Shown here: positions 34,747 through 46,865 of the stretch, one piece after another
Position numbering within the stretch: position 1 is the first letter of the stretch
How the letters are laid out: each line of letters starts with the position of its first letter
Source of the DNA: Pleurostoma richardsiae
Lineage: Eukaryota > Ascomycota > Sordariomycetes > Calosphaeriales > Pleurostomataceae
Assembly (NCBI GenBank): GCA_030052745.1
Contig: JANBVO010000049.1
Coordinates: 186,001 to 250,000, forward strand
DNA: 64,000 nt
Reading direction: 5' to 3'
The notes under the pieces: model-generated
Seen by the model: only the letters and a program-made list of their open reading frames with translations
The model's database searches: none
What the model was told of the DNA's origin: nothing
Translations under genes and position numbers: made by a program

Positions 34747-37247
34747 TCAGTTAGGATTGTACTGACTAAACAAATTAAACAAATTCCACACGGTATCGTT
34801 CCCAAAGTCGCCCTCGAACTGATACGGCATCGCGCCGCCGGCCCCGCCAATCTCGCTCATCAGCGGCGTCTCCGCGCCGGCCGTGGCGTCCCATCCCCCT
34901 TGCTGCAGCGCCGCGTCGTCCCTGATGCCGGAGAGCTCGTTGTACGCGACGTCCCCCAGCGCGTAGATGGGCTGGATGCTGCCCCAGTCGAAGTCCGTCG
35001 GCAGCGCCCACTCCGCGTTGCTGCCGCCCGCGTCCAGCGCGGCCGCCGCCGGGTCCGCCGGCCCCACCGACGACGGCAGGGACGAGTAGACGTCGCTCGA
35101 CGCCGACATAGACGACTGGTGGCTCGCGCTCGCCCTGCTCAGACTCGAGGTGCCCGCCACGGTGCTGCCGTCGAAGCGCGGCGTGGCATTCTCAGCTGCC
35201 GATGACGCTGGCGTCTCGGTCGCGACGGATGGTGCCGTGCAGTTGTTCGCGGGGAGGCACTGCTTCGCATTGACGAACCCCAGGCCAAGAGACTTCTTCA
35301 GGCGGATATAGATGGCCTGTAGCACGCCGAGCGCGGCCTTGGCCAGGCTGTTCCGCTCGGACATGGTCTCGAAGCGCTCGACGGCCCACCGGAAGTGTTG
35401 GCAGGCGCTTGTGACCAGCTCGGGGTGTTCCTTGGGGAACAGAATGTAGATGGACGCCATCAGGACAATAGCATCGAATGTTCCGAAGAAGAGGGAGAAT
35501 CTGTGGTGTCTATGTCAGCAAACCGCGTCTGCGGACTAACGAACCAGCGTACTCACGTCTTATACTGCTGAGGGTTTATCGTCGAAAAATGCTTCCTCTG
35601 CGCCTCCAGCATCGCCAAGCTGGACTTGAGTGCCTCCGTCCTGCTGTGTGCGCGGGTGAATATGTACGGTCGGTGCAGCGCCATGTAATTGAACGACACG
35701 ATCTGCGGCAGGGTGGCCCTCACGAAGGGGATCCAGTAGCACTCCGGCAAGTCGTCGAAGCGCGTGTCCGGGTTCTCCAACCTGAAATACGCCGGCGTGC
35801 GGGCCTCCAGATCCAGCAGACCCTGGTGCACCTTGTCGACCCGGTCGAAGTTCTTGGGGCAAGGCCCTTCCTTCTCCAGCTCCAAGATGTCGTGCAGCGG
35901 CCTCATCATCTCGTAGGCCCACAGCGCCCGGGTCAGCGGCGTCGGCGGATCATCATCCGTGCGCGGCCGTATTGGCGACTTCCTTCGGTCCTTGGGCAGG
36001 GGTGCGTCGATCGGCAGTGTGTAGTTCACGCTGCCGTCGATACTGGTCGGCCTGCCGAGGACGATGCCTGTGTGAAGGTCCCAGCCCATCAGGATCATCC
36101 ACATCTTCCGCCGCTGCTGGATCTGCCACATGTTCTCGAGGACAGCTTCGGCGTCGTCGCTCTTCGGCTTCGGATCTAAGCTGTCCCGGTGGATGCCCAC
36201 CTCCTGTGCGTCGCGGATGGCGCTTCCGATGGCATGCCAGGCCTCGGTGACAAGGCCGGTGTACTTGAGGAAAGCCGCCCGCAGAAACCCGGCTATGACG
36301 GTCGTCATCGACATGTGCCTCTTCCCGAGCAAGGAGAGGATCGACATTCCAGACTCGCTGTAGTCCATGGCCAGGTCGTCCCAGCTCATCGTCCCCGCGT
36401 ACTTGAGGTTGTCAAACAGCGGATCCGACCCGGCGGGCAGCGACAGCAGCGAGGTAGCGACGATCTGGAAGAGCACGGCCGGGAAGGCCCTGAGATCCGG
36501 CGACAGCGCCTGGGGCCCCGCGGTGTTGAGCAGGTTGAAGGGCAGGTTGTACCACTCCTCCAGCTGCTTATCGAAGTAGTCCTTCTCGACGCCGTAGTAC
36601 TGCCAGTTGAAGTCGACAAAGTAGATGTCCACCAGCTTCTCGATGTAGATGCGCCCGGGCAGCTGGCGGATCAGGCTCTTGTACCGCTCGCGCGTGCCGA
36701 ACTGGTCGCCCTGCTCGTTGCCGCCCATGGCCAGCCGCGACAGCGGCTCCTCAGGGTTCGCGCCGTCGATCTTCTTGAGGAACCCCAGCGTCGACGCCCC
36801 CGTCTGCGAGTAGCCGAAGTTGACGACCTTCTGGGGGAGGCTGTCGTCCGGGCCCCGCTTAGGGCCGGTCGGGGAGTCAGAGGACCCCTTCCGGAGGTCC
36901 TTGGCCGTCGGCGCGCCCGTCTCGTAGTGGCAGGCGTCCTGCTTGTTGCGCGACACACAGTTGGTGCACGGTAGCTTGCGATCACACTGCGACGCAGATG
37001 GCGGTCAGCGACGCTCTTCCCAACCAGGGGCCTTGGTGGCCCCATATCGGTATGGGATTGACGACGACGGCGACAACCGTCCAGGAGAACTCACCTTCTG
37101 TTTCCGCCGATGACATTCTGTACATGAGATAACAATCCGCCGCCTCTTCCTTGGTGGCGGTCGTGACGTGTTGTCCTCCTTTGCAGGGCTCTGCTCCTCC
37201 GAGGAGTCCCCTCGCTTGACCTGCGGCTCGTCCATGAGTGGAGACAT
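34747..37247 (-). CDS. Zn2Cys6 fungal transcription factor
   Basis: Three exons: 37247-37095, 36986-35557 and 35500-34747; 778 residues. The binuclear cluster spans C42-C70 (C42, C45, C52, C58, C61, C70; spacing 2-6-5-2-8). Intron 1 falls between Lys51 and C52. A basic PPRKRRR stretch precedes it. The fungal transcription-factor middle homology domain covers about residues 150-480, with YFVDFNWQYYGVEKDYFDKQ, AVLFQIVATSLL, GSAIRDAQEVGIHRD, RRKMWMILMGWDLHTGIVLG and GRPTSIDG, the last two being family hallmarks. The C-terminal 200 residues are Ser/Ala/Asp-rich with aromatic DFDWGSI and end with VWNLFNLFSQYNPN, a likely activation region. An alternative ATG lies four codons in, at 37235. The target pathway cannot be told; no biosynthetic cluster surrounds it. 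Confidence 0.92.
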
Positions 37248-37913
37248 CGCGATGGCGACCGATCAGTCGATGGGATTCTCAGGGGGGGCAACCGACAGGC
37301 TCTCGAATTGCAGGATATTTACCGCCTTCTCGGCGCCTCAATTGATTTGCTGGGTACGGCAGCGACACAAAGAGAAAGCAGTGCAGGAGGCTTTCATGTC
37401 CTGATGACGGTATGTAAGCGGGCACCCATCAAGATACAGTTTTGGCGGCTGCCGGGAGGATTATTAAGAGACTTGACGGGAGCCCCACCGCGGCACGGCG
37501 GCACCGAGTGCGGACTGCCATTGACCGGAGGTACCGTGCCGTTAAGTCCGACAGGCTTGCGCTCCGTCTCCAGGAACTCTTCAAAGCCGACACGGGTAGT
37601 CCGAAGCAGCCCGAGAGCGCCGTGACAAGGCGGTACGATCGCCGTGGTGCTTATTGCACCTTTTCTGCCAACATCCGTAGCCTTTTTCGTCGACTGCCCG
37701 GTTTCTTTCCGGGACCGGGCGGGCCAGACAACGACGGAGAACGCACGGCAGATGAAAAGTCAACACCGCACTGGAAAACAGCTTGAAGATCAGAGGAAGG
37801 CGATAGCATGCCCCAAAAGCCCTGCTAACGACAGAGCTGTGCGTCGTTCCTGTTTTCTCCTAAACCTAAGAGATATCTAATATTGCCAAACACCCGAATA
37901 AAGAAGCTGCTTT

Positions 37914-37929
37914 TCTCTCTCTCTCTCTC
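37914..37929. repeat. (TC)8 dinucleotide repeat
   Basis: Eight perfect TC copies in intergenic DNA. Confidence 0.85.
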
Positions 37930-38131
37930 GCTGGGATTATCATACCTGTAGTCTGTACCTCAAGCGGTCCGCCCTGGGACTCTGTTTCTTTTCCTTAGCC
38001 GTCCTGATTATCGTCATGCCAGATATGTGCTCCAGGCGCCCTCTTTTTGAACTTTTTGTAAAAGGACAAGCGCGCCTGATTATTGTCCATACGTACGTCC
38101 GCATCTCCCTATCAGAAACCTTCGCTGCGCA

Positions 38132-38154
38132 CCCCCCCCCCCCCCCCCCCCCCC
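38132..38154. repeat. Homopolymer run of 23 C
   Basis: Twenty-three consecutive C on the plus strand. On the URA3 coding strand it is a run of 23 G beginning six bases after the TGA stop (positions 38160-38155 read GGGGCC), so it would lie at the very start of the URA3 3' untranslated region. Confidence 0.85.
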
Positions 38155-38160
38155 GGCCCC

Positions 38161-39282
38161 TCATGGCAGCCGAGCGAGGTAGGCCTTCCACGCCTTCCTG
38201 CGATACCTCTCCGCCTCGGCCTGCGGGTTGTCCGCCTTGATGATGCCCCGCCCGACGATGACGATGTCCGTCCCCTTGAGCCCGATCAGCCTCGCGGGCG
38301 TGTTGTACTGCTGGCCCAGGCCGTCGCCCTCGAGCGCGCCGTTCTCCTCCTCGCCCTCGGGCGGCAGCTTGCACCCGGGGGTCATGTGGACGAACTGGTC
38401 CGCCGGCTCGGAGTTGAGGCTCTCCTGCGCGACGTAGCCCATGACGAAGCCCCTGTGCGCTCGCGCCGCCTCGACGCACGCCCGCGTGTACGCGGGCGTC
38501 ATCAGGCACCCCTTGGTCGACATCTGCGCCAGCAGGAGCAGGCCCCGCTCGAGCGGCGCCTCCTCGATCCCCGGGAACACGACGTCGTCGCCCTCGAGCA
38601 TGCTCTTGGCCAGCCGCGGCGAGTCGACCGGCTCGAAGGACTGCGTCACCGTCGTGATGGACACGATGCTCCCCTTGCGGCCGTCGCCGTGGCCACCGTC
38701 ACCGGACGCCGGCGGGCTGCCGGCGCCGCCGCTCCTGGGATCCAGCCGGCCCTCCACGTCGGCCTCGTCGAAGGTGTCCGAGACGGGCGTGCCGACGGTG
38801 ACGCTCGTCCTGACCTCGTAGTTGATGCGCTCGCGCCACTTGGCCGCGGCGGCCGCCAGCGCGTCGACGACCTCCTTGCCCGCGTCGATGTTGACGTTGG
38901 TGATGTGCGCCCACTCGATGATGCGCGCCGTGCCGGCCGTGTACTGCATCTGCACTGTCTTGCCGATGTCGCAGAACTTGCGGTCCTCGAAGATGAGGAA
39001 GCCGTGCTTGCGCGCCAGGTGTGCGAGCTTGGCCCCCGTGCCGGTCTGCGGGTTGTAGTCCCAGCCGGCGATCAGGTCGTAGTGCGTCTTGAGGACCACC
39101 ATGTAGGGGCCGATCTTGTCGGCGAGGTAGAGCAGCTCGCGGGCGGTCGTGACGTCGGCGCTCAGGCAGAGGTTCGAGGCCTTCAGGTCCATGAGCCGGA
39201 AGAGATACCTCGTCAGGGGGTGTGTCGCCTTCTCCGCCCGGTCGGCGTAGGTCATGGTTAAGGTCGGATGCCTCGTCGCCAT
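38161..39282 (-). CDS. URA3: Orotidine-5'-phosphate decarboxylase
   Basis: An intronless gene of 373 codons; ATG at 39282 is the first in-frame ATG (the ten codons before it have no ATG). The enzyme decarboxylates OMP to UMP, the last step of de novo pyrimidine synthesis. Seen: [20 protein letters not shown], the [10 protein letters not shown] lysine segment, the catalytic motif [52 protein letters not shown], and the phosphate-binding [20 protein letters not shown]. Between about residues 195 and 225 there is a Gly/Ser-rich insertion ([19 protein letters not shown]), in the place where filamentous ascomycete enzymes such as Neurospora PYR-4 are longer than yeast Ura3. Codon use is strongly G/C at third positions. 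Confidence 0.97.
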   Translation of the reverse strand: MATRHPTLTMTYADRAEKATHPLTRYLFRLMDLKASNLCLSADVTTARELLYLADKIGPYMVVLKTHYDLIAGWDYNPQTGTGAKLAHLARKHGFLIFEDRKFCDIGKTVQMQYTAGTARIIEWAHITNVNIDAGKEVVDALAAAAAKWRERINYEVRTSVTVGTPVSDTFDEADVEGRLDPRSGGAGSPPASGDGGHGDGRKGSIVSITTVTQSFEPVDSPRLAKSMLEGDDVVFPGIEEAPLERGLLLLAQMSTKGCLMTPAYTRACVEAARAHRGFVMGYVAQESLNSEPADQFVHMTPGCKLPPEGEEENGALEGDGLGQQYNTPARLIGLKGTDIVIVGRGIIKADNPQAEAERYRRKAWKAYLARLP

Positions 39283-42200
39283 GGTGACTGTGGGTTTGTG
39301 TAAGGAAAGCAAAGAGAGGCAGAGGGAGGCAGTCGAGGGCTCGGAGGTCAGGGAGAGTGGGTGTCGACTGGCCCTTCTAGCAAAGAGCTCGTGTGCGGAC
39401 GGAGAGGCGCGCGGTCACTGCGGAAATGCACAGGTGACGGCAGAGTCGCTCCGTGGAAAAGCTGGGCTCACGGGCGCACAGACAGACGGGAGGACGGGGT
39501 GTGTCGAGAGGGTTGTCGGCTCTCGAAGGGGTCTGGACTCTGGAGGGGGGCGGCACGAGAATAATATCCTCCACGGGAGAGCAGCACCAACACACTAGCA
39601 GACTTAGTGGCCTCTGAGTAGGGTTGTGGTGTGGGCTTGTGGACTCCGGGCTGGATGTTGTGTTCGTCGCTGCTGGTCGTCCCACTCAGCCGCGGTTCTG
39701 ATCGCCGAGCTAAGCCAGACTGGCCAGGGCGCCAAAGGTGGGGTTTATCAATGGCCAATTGGTGGTGCCGAGTACCTCTGTCCAAGCACCGGTCACAGGA
39801 GAGCTGCAGTGACAGACGCAGGTACTTTCCCCTCGTAGGCAGGTCAGAACACGCAGGACGGGACGGGAAGTGCCTCAAAACGGGGGGAGGAGTTTGATGA
39901 GCCAAACGAGCAGCGAGAAACTGCGGCGAGAGAAGAGACACTCGGAGACAGAGAGACTTAGAAAATACTCTTTCTTGCAAGAAGAGGAAAGGGGGCTCAA
40001 CTAGGAACGTTATATACGGATACCTACCTACCTAATACTTGCGGACCTGCTCAGCAACTCTGACCTCCCACGCTCCCGTAGCTTCGCGTAACTACAGGCT
40101 AATACCCCCAGACAACGGACCCCGAGCTGGATGATGATGCGACGGAAGCAGGGGGTGGTTAGACGTCTTGCCAAGACACCATGGCATAGGGGGGCCAGGC
40201 TCATTTTGGCCGGGGCCGTTGGCACCACCACTACGACCACCACCACCAACCACCTGCATCTCGGTCAAGCTTTGCTAACACTGCTGTACGCGCGTTCCGT
40301 CACGGAGTTGTATAGGCTTTTGACTGTTTTACTCTTGGCGCTTGGCGCTCTACAATGCCTGAGTAGCAGAGGTGGGAAGTGCGCGCCTCCAGAACAACGT
40401 ACACGGGCGAAGATGCCTGAAAAGACTAGACTCCCAGCTTCCCTGAACGATGTTTGGACCGGAATGGCCCGCGGCGCACAACAGTCAGTGCCTTTTCGGA
40501 ACCTGCCCGGGCCCACAGCAACCTTGGAAAAGGGCTGACACCAGCGCAGCCCGGGGCCAGACCCCGTCCTTAACTGTGACGTGTGGCGCCAGGCAAGGGG
40601 GTCCCAGTGCCGGGGGGTGGTGTTGGACGCACAAGCCAACTGGAGATCCGAAACTCAACCGCCTCGCGATGATCATCTGGCCTTGCGTGGGCGCTGTCTA
40701 CATAGTAGAGTACGTTGGTGGATCCCGTATCCGTCTCATTACTCGACAACTTACCTAGAATGACGGCTCTCACATAACAAGCTCAGCTTTCCTTTCCCAC
40801 ATCCTCCGGAACTTGGCAAGACACTGTTGGTGCGCAGACGGATCTCTCCCATCAACCCAAGGGCAATTAAATTCCCCGTATACCTCAGCTTCAAGACCCG
40901 AGCGAGGCTAAGGGCTGCTAGGCGGTCCCAACAAGACGTTAGCTCCGCAGCTCTCCTTCGTTTAGCAGGAGACTAACGAGGGAGACCGAAAGCGGGCGGC
41001 GCGCATACGTAGTGGTTGTAGCGGTTGGAGCGGTTGTTACTGCGAGAATCACAGCTGCTTTCGTCATTCGCAACTATCACGAAGAGGGCAGCAGCTGCGA
41101 TACAGGTGGTGAGCGCTGCATATGATATGAGCTGAGGAACGCGCAGCGGGGGTCCACTCCAGCTGCATGAGACGCAGTTGGCATGCAAGTGCAGGTTGCT
41201 GCAGAGCGTGTGAGACAACAGGGTCGCACATTCGCGATATTTTGGGGAGAGATAGGCTGGATAGCATTGCCGATCGATGCCCTTTGGAACTCTGCAGAAA
41301 ACAGATTCAGCTCTGAATCCCGCGCGGCGCAGGCCAAGTCTCCGGCGTACCTAACGTAGTGCGCATGCATCATCGCCTGCCGACTTCCCCCTCCGTTCCT
41401 ATTGGAGCTCCCAGCCGAGAAGCTCGTGTGCCCGTTTCGTTCGCATCATGCAATGCAGATCAGCCCAACAATGTATCGGCCGTTCGACGACGGGAGAAAA
41501 TGTAGCATTTCGGGCTACACCACGCCGAGGTGATCGTCGAAAGGAAGCGAGCGAACAAAGAACCAGAGACTAAAAGTTAGGTACTTGCACGATGCAAGCC
41601 ACAGGGGAGAGATATCGACGGTGTCCGAAGCACACCGGGCTTGATCCTCCCGAGCTCTCCGGGACCGCTCCGGCTGGGAGTGTTATCCTGTGCTGCGTAA
41701 GGCTTACGGACGTACAGAGGAACAATGCGCGATTCAAGGAACGCAGGGCAGTGAGTGGGTAACAGTTTAAGTTGGCGGTGTTGGTGCCAGATGCGGCACG
41801 ATGATCTGATCTCTCCTGAAGTCCCGGGTTTTAGTGTCTTCACCTACCATAGTAGGAACCCGTAGCTCCCAGATGACGATATCGTAGCCGCCGCCGGCAC
41901 GCGGATTCCGCGGTGCGACGGGAAGGTGAGACATAGTCAGAGATAAGGGAAGTGGCCTAGCAGTCCGGCAGCGCGGCAGTGCGAACCTAGACAGACGCCA
42001 GGGATAGCACTTGCGGGATGAGGTGGGCGACAGGAAGGATATCTCATACTTTCCTTACTAAACCTACCTGTGCCCCGTATTGAGAAAGCGATCGACTGCT
42101 CTGCCGGCCATCAAACCCCCGTTGCTCACGTTGTTCAAAAACAGGTAGGTAGGTGGATAGCTTACAGGGACGGGTAGATTGGGAAGAGATATTGGTTGTA

Positions 42201-42488
42201 AGGGGATGGTTACGAACTGGAGTACCTCTGGAGATTGTGAGGGCATGCAACTGCATACCAAGGTCAACACATGTCTACGCGGGTATATTGTAGGACGTTT
42301 GGACGGAATTGGCATATGTCCCTGTTCAAAACAAAGACCCAGTAGCGAAAGGAGTATAGTGCCAATACCAGCACTCCTGATATCATATCTCTGAAGATCA
42401 CTCCCGTGCAATGAGGTAACCCATCCCACATAACGACTTACACGGGTTTATCCCCGACACCAACACGAAACAGCAGTCAGTTGCGCAC
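39283..42488. other. Intergenic, URA3 to FET3 3' end
   Basis: About 3.2 kb with no gene I can confirm. On the minus strand, a short ATG-started exon candidate at 41934 ends at a good GTAGGT donor, and a frame near 41140-41000 encodes a strongly hydrophobic segment (LISYAALTTCIAAAALFVIV); these may belong to a small unrecognised spliced gene. The first 700 bases are the URA3 promoter side. Confidence 0.4.
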
Positions 42489-44669
42489 CTACGTCCTTGT
42501 CCCCGGACCTCCACCAGAAGTGGCCATTACCTCTTCCGTCGGACCAGCCTTGGCAGCAGCGCCACCGTTTCCACTCCCTGACGGGCCCGACTGCACCGCC
42601 GACAACATCTTCTGCACCTCCGGCGATGGCTCCTGATCCGGCTGTGCAGCCATGCCATACCACGCCACGACCGCCACGCCCAGGATTCCGCAGATGCAGC
42701 TGAAGACCAGCGCCACGATACCGCGGGCCGTGAAGCTGCGAGGATGTTCGTCAGTGATGCCCGGATAACAAGTGCGATGAGACAAGGGGGTAGGGCCGAG
42801 TAGCAGGAAGGATTTGACTCACCCTGACGGCAGACGCTTCGGAGGCTTCGGCTCCCCGCTCAGATCGAGGAAGTCCTCCGTGTTCCCCGCTGCGTTGCCG
42901 GTGACTGGGACGCCCGCGGCCGAGCAGGCGTCGAGGTGGTCCTGCGGGATGGTGATGGTCTTCTGCAGCTCGAGCGGCGCTTCGACCATCGTCGCTATTA
43001 GACCGGAGCTCATGTGCCATTCAATATGACAGTGGAACACCCAGATTCCTGTAAAGATATTGGTAAGCTCGGTAACCCGATGTGTCGTTGAGAGTTAGGA
43101 TTAGGATTAGGATTAGGACTAGAAAGGAGGGCAGTTCTTACCAGGATTATCCGCGCGGAAGCGCAGCACCATAAACCCACTCGGGTTAAGCACGATCGTG
43201 TCACGCCTCATGGGCATAGCGGAGTAATCCGCGGCCGTCGTATTGGAGTCCTCGAAGGTGCCGGCGTCGTCATCGGATCGGATGATGGTCTGGAAGTTGT
43301 GCCCGTGCAGGTGGAAAGGGTGCTTGCCGGTGTCGAGGTTATTGACGACAATCTGGAACACCTCATCCTTCTCCAGCACGAAACTGTGCGTGTAGGTTCC
43401 GTACACTTCCGGATTCGTCGCCAAGTCCCCGCTTGTGAGTGCCGTGTACAGCGAGGGGACCACTGGCGATTTGTACGTGATGTTGTTGAAGAACGCACTA
43501 GAGACCTATGAGATGGCCGGCATGTGAGAAGCAGGAAAGGGGGGGACTCACTAGTTGGCTCCGTCTCCGAGGTTGTCCATGATCACGTCCAGAGTAATGC
43601 TGTGATCCGGTTCGGGCAGCAGAGTCTGGTTGTCGTATGGCAGTAGGGTGACGTCGTCAAATGGGTCCAGCTCATCAACAAAAGCTGCTTCAGGGAGCGG
43701 TTTGGACTCGTCATAGAGAAGCCAGCTCGTAACGTTCCAGTTCAGATCGTCAGGTAAGGTGTCGAAGAGAGTCTAGTCAGGCGAGAGTCAGGAATAATCC
43801 TCGGGACCATGAAAAGGCGAACTTACCGTGTCCATGCTCGCCACGATAGGGAAATTCGCTGACGTATCATTCCTCATCGTTATCAAAAAGCTGCACCGCT
43901 GTGCGGCGGACATGTAGATCATCTCTGCTGTGGCCGGCTGCGTATACACCCCGTCCACTTCCACGATGCTCATGTTGTGCCCCTCGAACCAGATGTACTG
44001 GCCGGCAAAGGCGCCCAGGTTGATCATGCGGAAGAGATACGTCTTGCCCGGCTCAACCGCGATCGTCAGGTTCTGCGTTTCGTTGAACAGGGCGGCATTG
44101 GGGACCGGCTCTGCTCCTGTTGGATTTCTCTTGCTGATGAAGAAGGACAGCAGACCAGGCATCTCGTCGTGGTACCAGTCCGAAACTGTCAGGACGAGCT
44201 CCTCGTCGTACATATCCGCGAAGGGCATGTCGGGATCATGAACGATGAGCGGTGCCCGGAGTCCGTCCGGGTACTGCCCAGCCGAGTGGCTATGATACCA
44301 GTATGTCCCAGGCTGGTCTATGGTGAAGTTGTATGTGAAGCTCGCGCCTGGAGGGATGTCGCACTGGGATACCTGGGCAGCTCCATCCATCTGCGTGGTA
44401 CCGTTTTGGAACAGACCGTGGAAGTGCAGGGACGTTGACTGGTTGCCCAGGGAGTTGACTGCGTTGACAATTATTCTGTCACCAATGTTTGCGGTCATTT
44501 GCGGCAGTGGCCATTGTCCGTTGATGCCAATGGTTGGCCTTGCAAATGCGCCGTCAGGGTTAGCAGTCACCCATGAGATGTTGAAGTCGTACGTGACTGT
44601 GGCAGCATCTGCAAAGGACAAAAGCCCAAAGACGAGAGGAAGCGCGCTGAGAAGTGCTCTCGAGGCCAT
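42489..44669 (-). CDS. FET3: Iron transport multicopper ferroxidase
   Basis: Five exons: 44669-43827, 43772-43552, 43497-43142, 43048-42823 and 42735-42489; 630 residues. Fet3 oxidises Fe(II) to Fe(III) at the cell surface and passes it to Ftr1. Start: the frame opens earlier with GTG, but 44669 gives an ATG followed by a clear signal peptide (residues 1 to about 21, cleavage after FADA). Copper-site motifs are all present: [33 protein letters not shown] and HCHIEWHM, the last with Leu ten residues after the T1 Cys, as in Fet3. One C-terminal membrane helix ([20 protein letters not shown]) leaves a short cytosolic tail. The third intron holds four TTAGGA copies. The gene is divergent from FTR1. 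Confidence 0.96.
43095..43118. repeat. (TTAGGA)4 repeat within FET3 intron 3
   Basis: Four perfect TTAGGA copies. Read on the FET3 strand they are TCCTAA units, each containing CTAAT or CTAAC, which resembles a fungal branch-site sequence. Confidence 0.8.
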
Positions 44670-44967
44670 CTTTGCGTTGTGTGAACTGGACACAGAAGCT
44701 CAGTTCCAGAGGAGCAGTTTACACCTTCGTGCGGTGACACTTTCAAGAGACGCTGCAAGGAGAATGTCGGCGATGTCCCGTCTTCTTCTGCTTCCCCAGG
44801 TCAGCCACTCAGCAATTATCTCGTGAGACTACGGGCCAATAAGGAGGATAACCAGAGAAAAAGAAAGGTGTGAGACCAGTCCCGCAGGTCGGCCGACGTG
44901 AAGAGGCAAACTCAAGGTAGTAGTACATGTGCTGGTGGGACGATGGCTTTGGGGGGTGGTGTCAAGA

Positions 44968-44978
44968 TTATCTTATCA
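44968..44978 (-). promoter_or_regulatory. Paired GATA motifs upstream of FET3
   Basis: AGATAA (44973-44968) and TGATAA (44978-44973) overlap by one base on the FET3 strand, 300 bases upstream of its ATG. A further AGATAA lies at 44821-44816. Confidence 0.5.
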
Positions 44979-45030
44979 ATCGAATCTAGCCATGATCCAA
45001 AAACGCCTCCAGAGGCTAAATGTCGTACAC

Positions 45031-45039
45031 TTATCAGAT
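45031..45039 (-). promoter_or_regulatory. ATCTGATAA: iron-repressor consensus site
   Basis: An exact match to ATCWGATAA on the FET3 strand, 362 bases upstream of the FET3 ATG. ATCWGATAA is the known preferred site of SreA-type iron-sensing GATA factors. Confidence 0.6.
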
Positions 45040-45724
45040 GGAATGACGAGAAACATTGGAGGAGCCGACTGCCGCTGGATGATGCCACACTTCGAGGAGG
45101 CGATCCCAACGTGGCTGAAGACCAGAAGGAGGGTTATCCCGCTTCGAATACCGGGATAGGTTAGCAATGCATGGCTACTCTAACTCTATTCGCAGACAGT
45201 TTCTTTGATGCCTCCCACAGCTCGATTCTGATCCCGACCAATCGTCCCTAACGTCTCAGGTTGAGGAACACGTAACATGACGCGGATCCCTCGTCCCAAC
45301 CATGGCGTTACCCGCATAACTAGGAGTAGACCGTCCCGGCGCCATATCGCTTATAGACCGTGATGATTGGTCTCGGCCGGAGCTCGCTTGGTTTTCGGGG
45401 CGACGTGATGCATATCGTTCGAAAGATCCCACAGAATGGGACCTCAGCTAGAAAAAAGCTTGGGGAAGCTTGTGCGGACTAGACATAGCTCTAGCCTTCT
45501 TGGCTGGCAGGACTGGCACTCCTCCATGGATCCTCGGTCCCGTACGAGAAATGCCAAGCCCAGGATCACACGTGCGGCAAGCTCCGGGTGATCTGACACC
45601 TGCTATGTATCCAGTGAAGCCCGGAGCCGGTTGGTGCGGGGACCTACGAGGACATCATGAGGCAAACAAGGGATGATTTTGAGGCGTCGATAATCGGATC
45701 AAACCGGTAGAGGAGCAACAGTTG

Positions 45725-45733
45725 ATCTGATAA
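45725..45733 (+). promoter_or_regulatory. ATCTGATAA: iron-repressor consensus site
   Basis: A second exact ATCWGATAA match, on the FTR1 strand, near the middle of the divergent region. Confidence 0.5.
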
Positions 45734-46865
45734 CGCAAGAGGCTCAGGTTTTGCTGCCGTGGTCGAAGCGAATCCACCGGTCTTTGTGCAAAGATTTGCA
45801 CCTGAGGTATCCGGACACGGAACCTTAAGAGTTTGTTCAGTGGCTTTTCCTCCGTGAGTCGCTGGGTGAAGCGGATCGTACGATTCTGGGGCTGACGAAC
45901 ACCAGACAAGAAAGGAACCTGTACCCGAAACCACTGATGGACTGTCAGTGCTGTTGGGCGAAGTCCAACGGACATAACCACCAGGCCAACAGCGGATGGG
46001 CAACCAATCTCCATCTGGTAACCCATGTCCTCCCACTTCCGTTGCATACGCGGATCACTCCAATCGCGCAATGTCCGAGACAAGTGTTGATCGGTACAAC
46101 CTCCGGCTCTGCTTGTGAATGTCCCCGCTGTTCTCATGCCGGGAGAATCAGGGGACTATAGCAGCTGCAGATCTTAGTTAGTGCACATAAGGTTTCCTAG
46201 CTCCCATGCAGACGCTAAGATATGCAGAGCTGAACCGTGACAGAATGAGGAGGTGGGGAAGCTAGAGAAGGTCTCGATCTCTTGTGTTCCCAGCCAGCCA
46301 GCTAGCTTATACCACTGGGGAAAAGAAACTGTGAAGGATTGGGTAAGAGTCCTCTGTAGGTCTGCAGGAGACGTGCCACTTTCGTCTCATTCCGGTTGTC
46401 CAGTGGGATAAGCTGGTGAGCAAAAATACTGTTCATATGGAATCCGGAGTCCTCTGCAAAGCTCGACAAGGTGTACGAAGAGAACGCGGCTTGCCTCTGG
46501 GCCATAATAATTAGGTGCCGTGTCGCCAAGGCGCTTCCTTTGGCAAGGGCTCGGTCGGTTGGATCGAGGTACTCAGTGACACACTCTCTCCCTTTCCCAT
46601 ATCAGGTATTTCCCGTGGCCTGACCATTGAGGACCGGAGAGGCAATATGAAGAGATATCTCCACGAGATCCCGACCTCATTGGTAGACACTGCGGAAAGG
46701 GGGTGCCACCCAAAAACTCTCGAGATGGAAAGCCGTGCCGCAATCGGACTAATAGCAGCCACGAGGGCGAAAAGAGGCGTTTTCTGGCCGCTGTCAGACT
46801 CGAAAGACATCCCGCTCTTGTGCCTCTGGCCCGGCGGCCACCCCACTGTGTTTCACAGGACCACT

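Larger units (their letters stand above)
37248..38160. other. Intergenic, URA3 3' flank to Zn2Cys6 promoter
   Basis: About 900 bases with no supported gene. It contains a (TC)8 tract at 37914-37929 and a run of 23 C at 38132-38154 next to the URA3 stop codon. Confidence 0.5.

Noticed and set aside
36189-36974. Plus-strand frame of 261 codons
   Set aside because: It is the antisense shadow of the Zn2Cys6 gene, whose domains are clear on the other strand.
38083-39261. Plus-strand frame of 392 codons
   Set aside because: Antisense shadow of URA3, produced by strong third-position G/C bias.
43095-43118. Possible interstitial telomere repeat
   Set aside because: The unit is TTAGGA, not TTAGGG, with only four copies inside an intron; better called a hexamer microsatellite.
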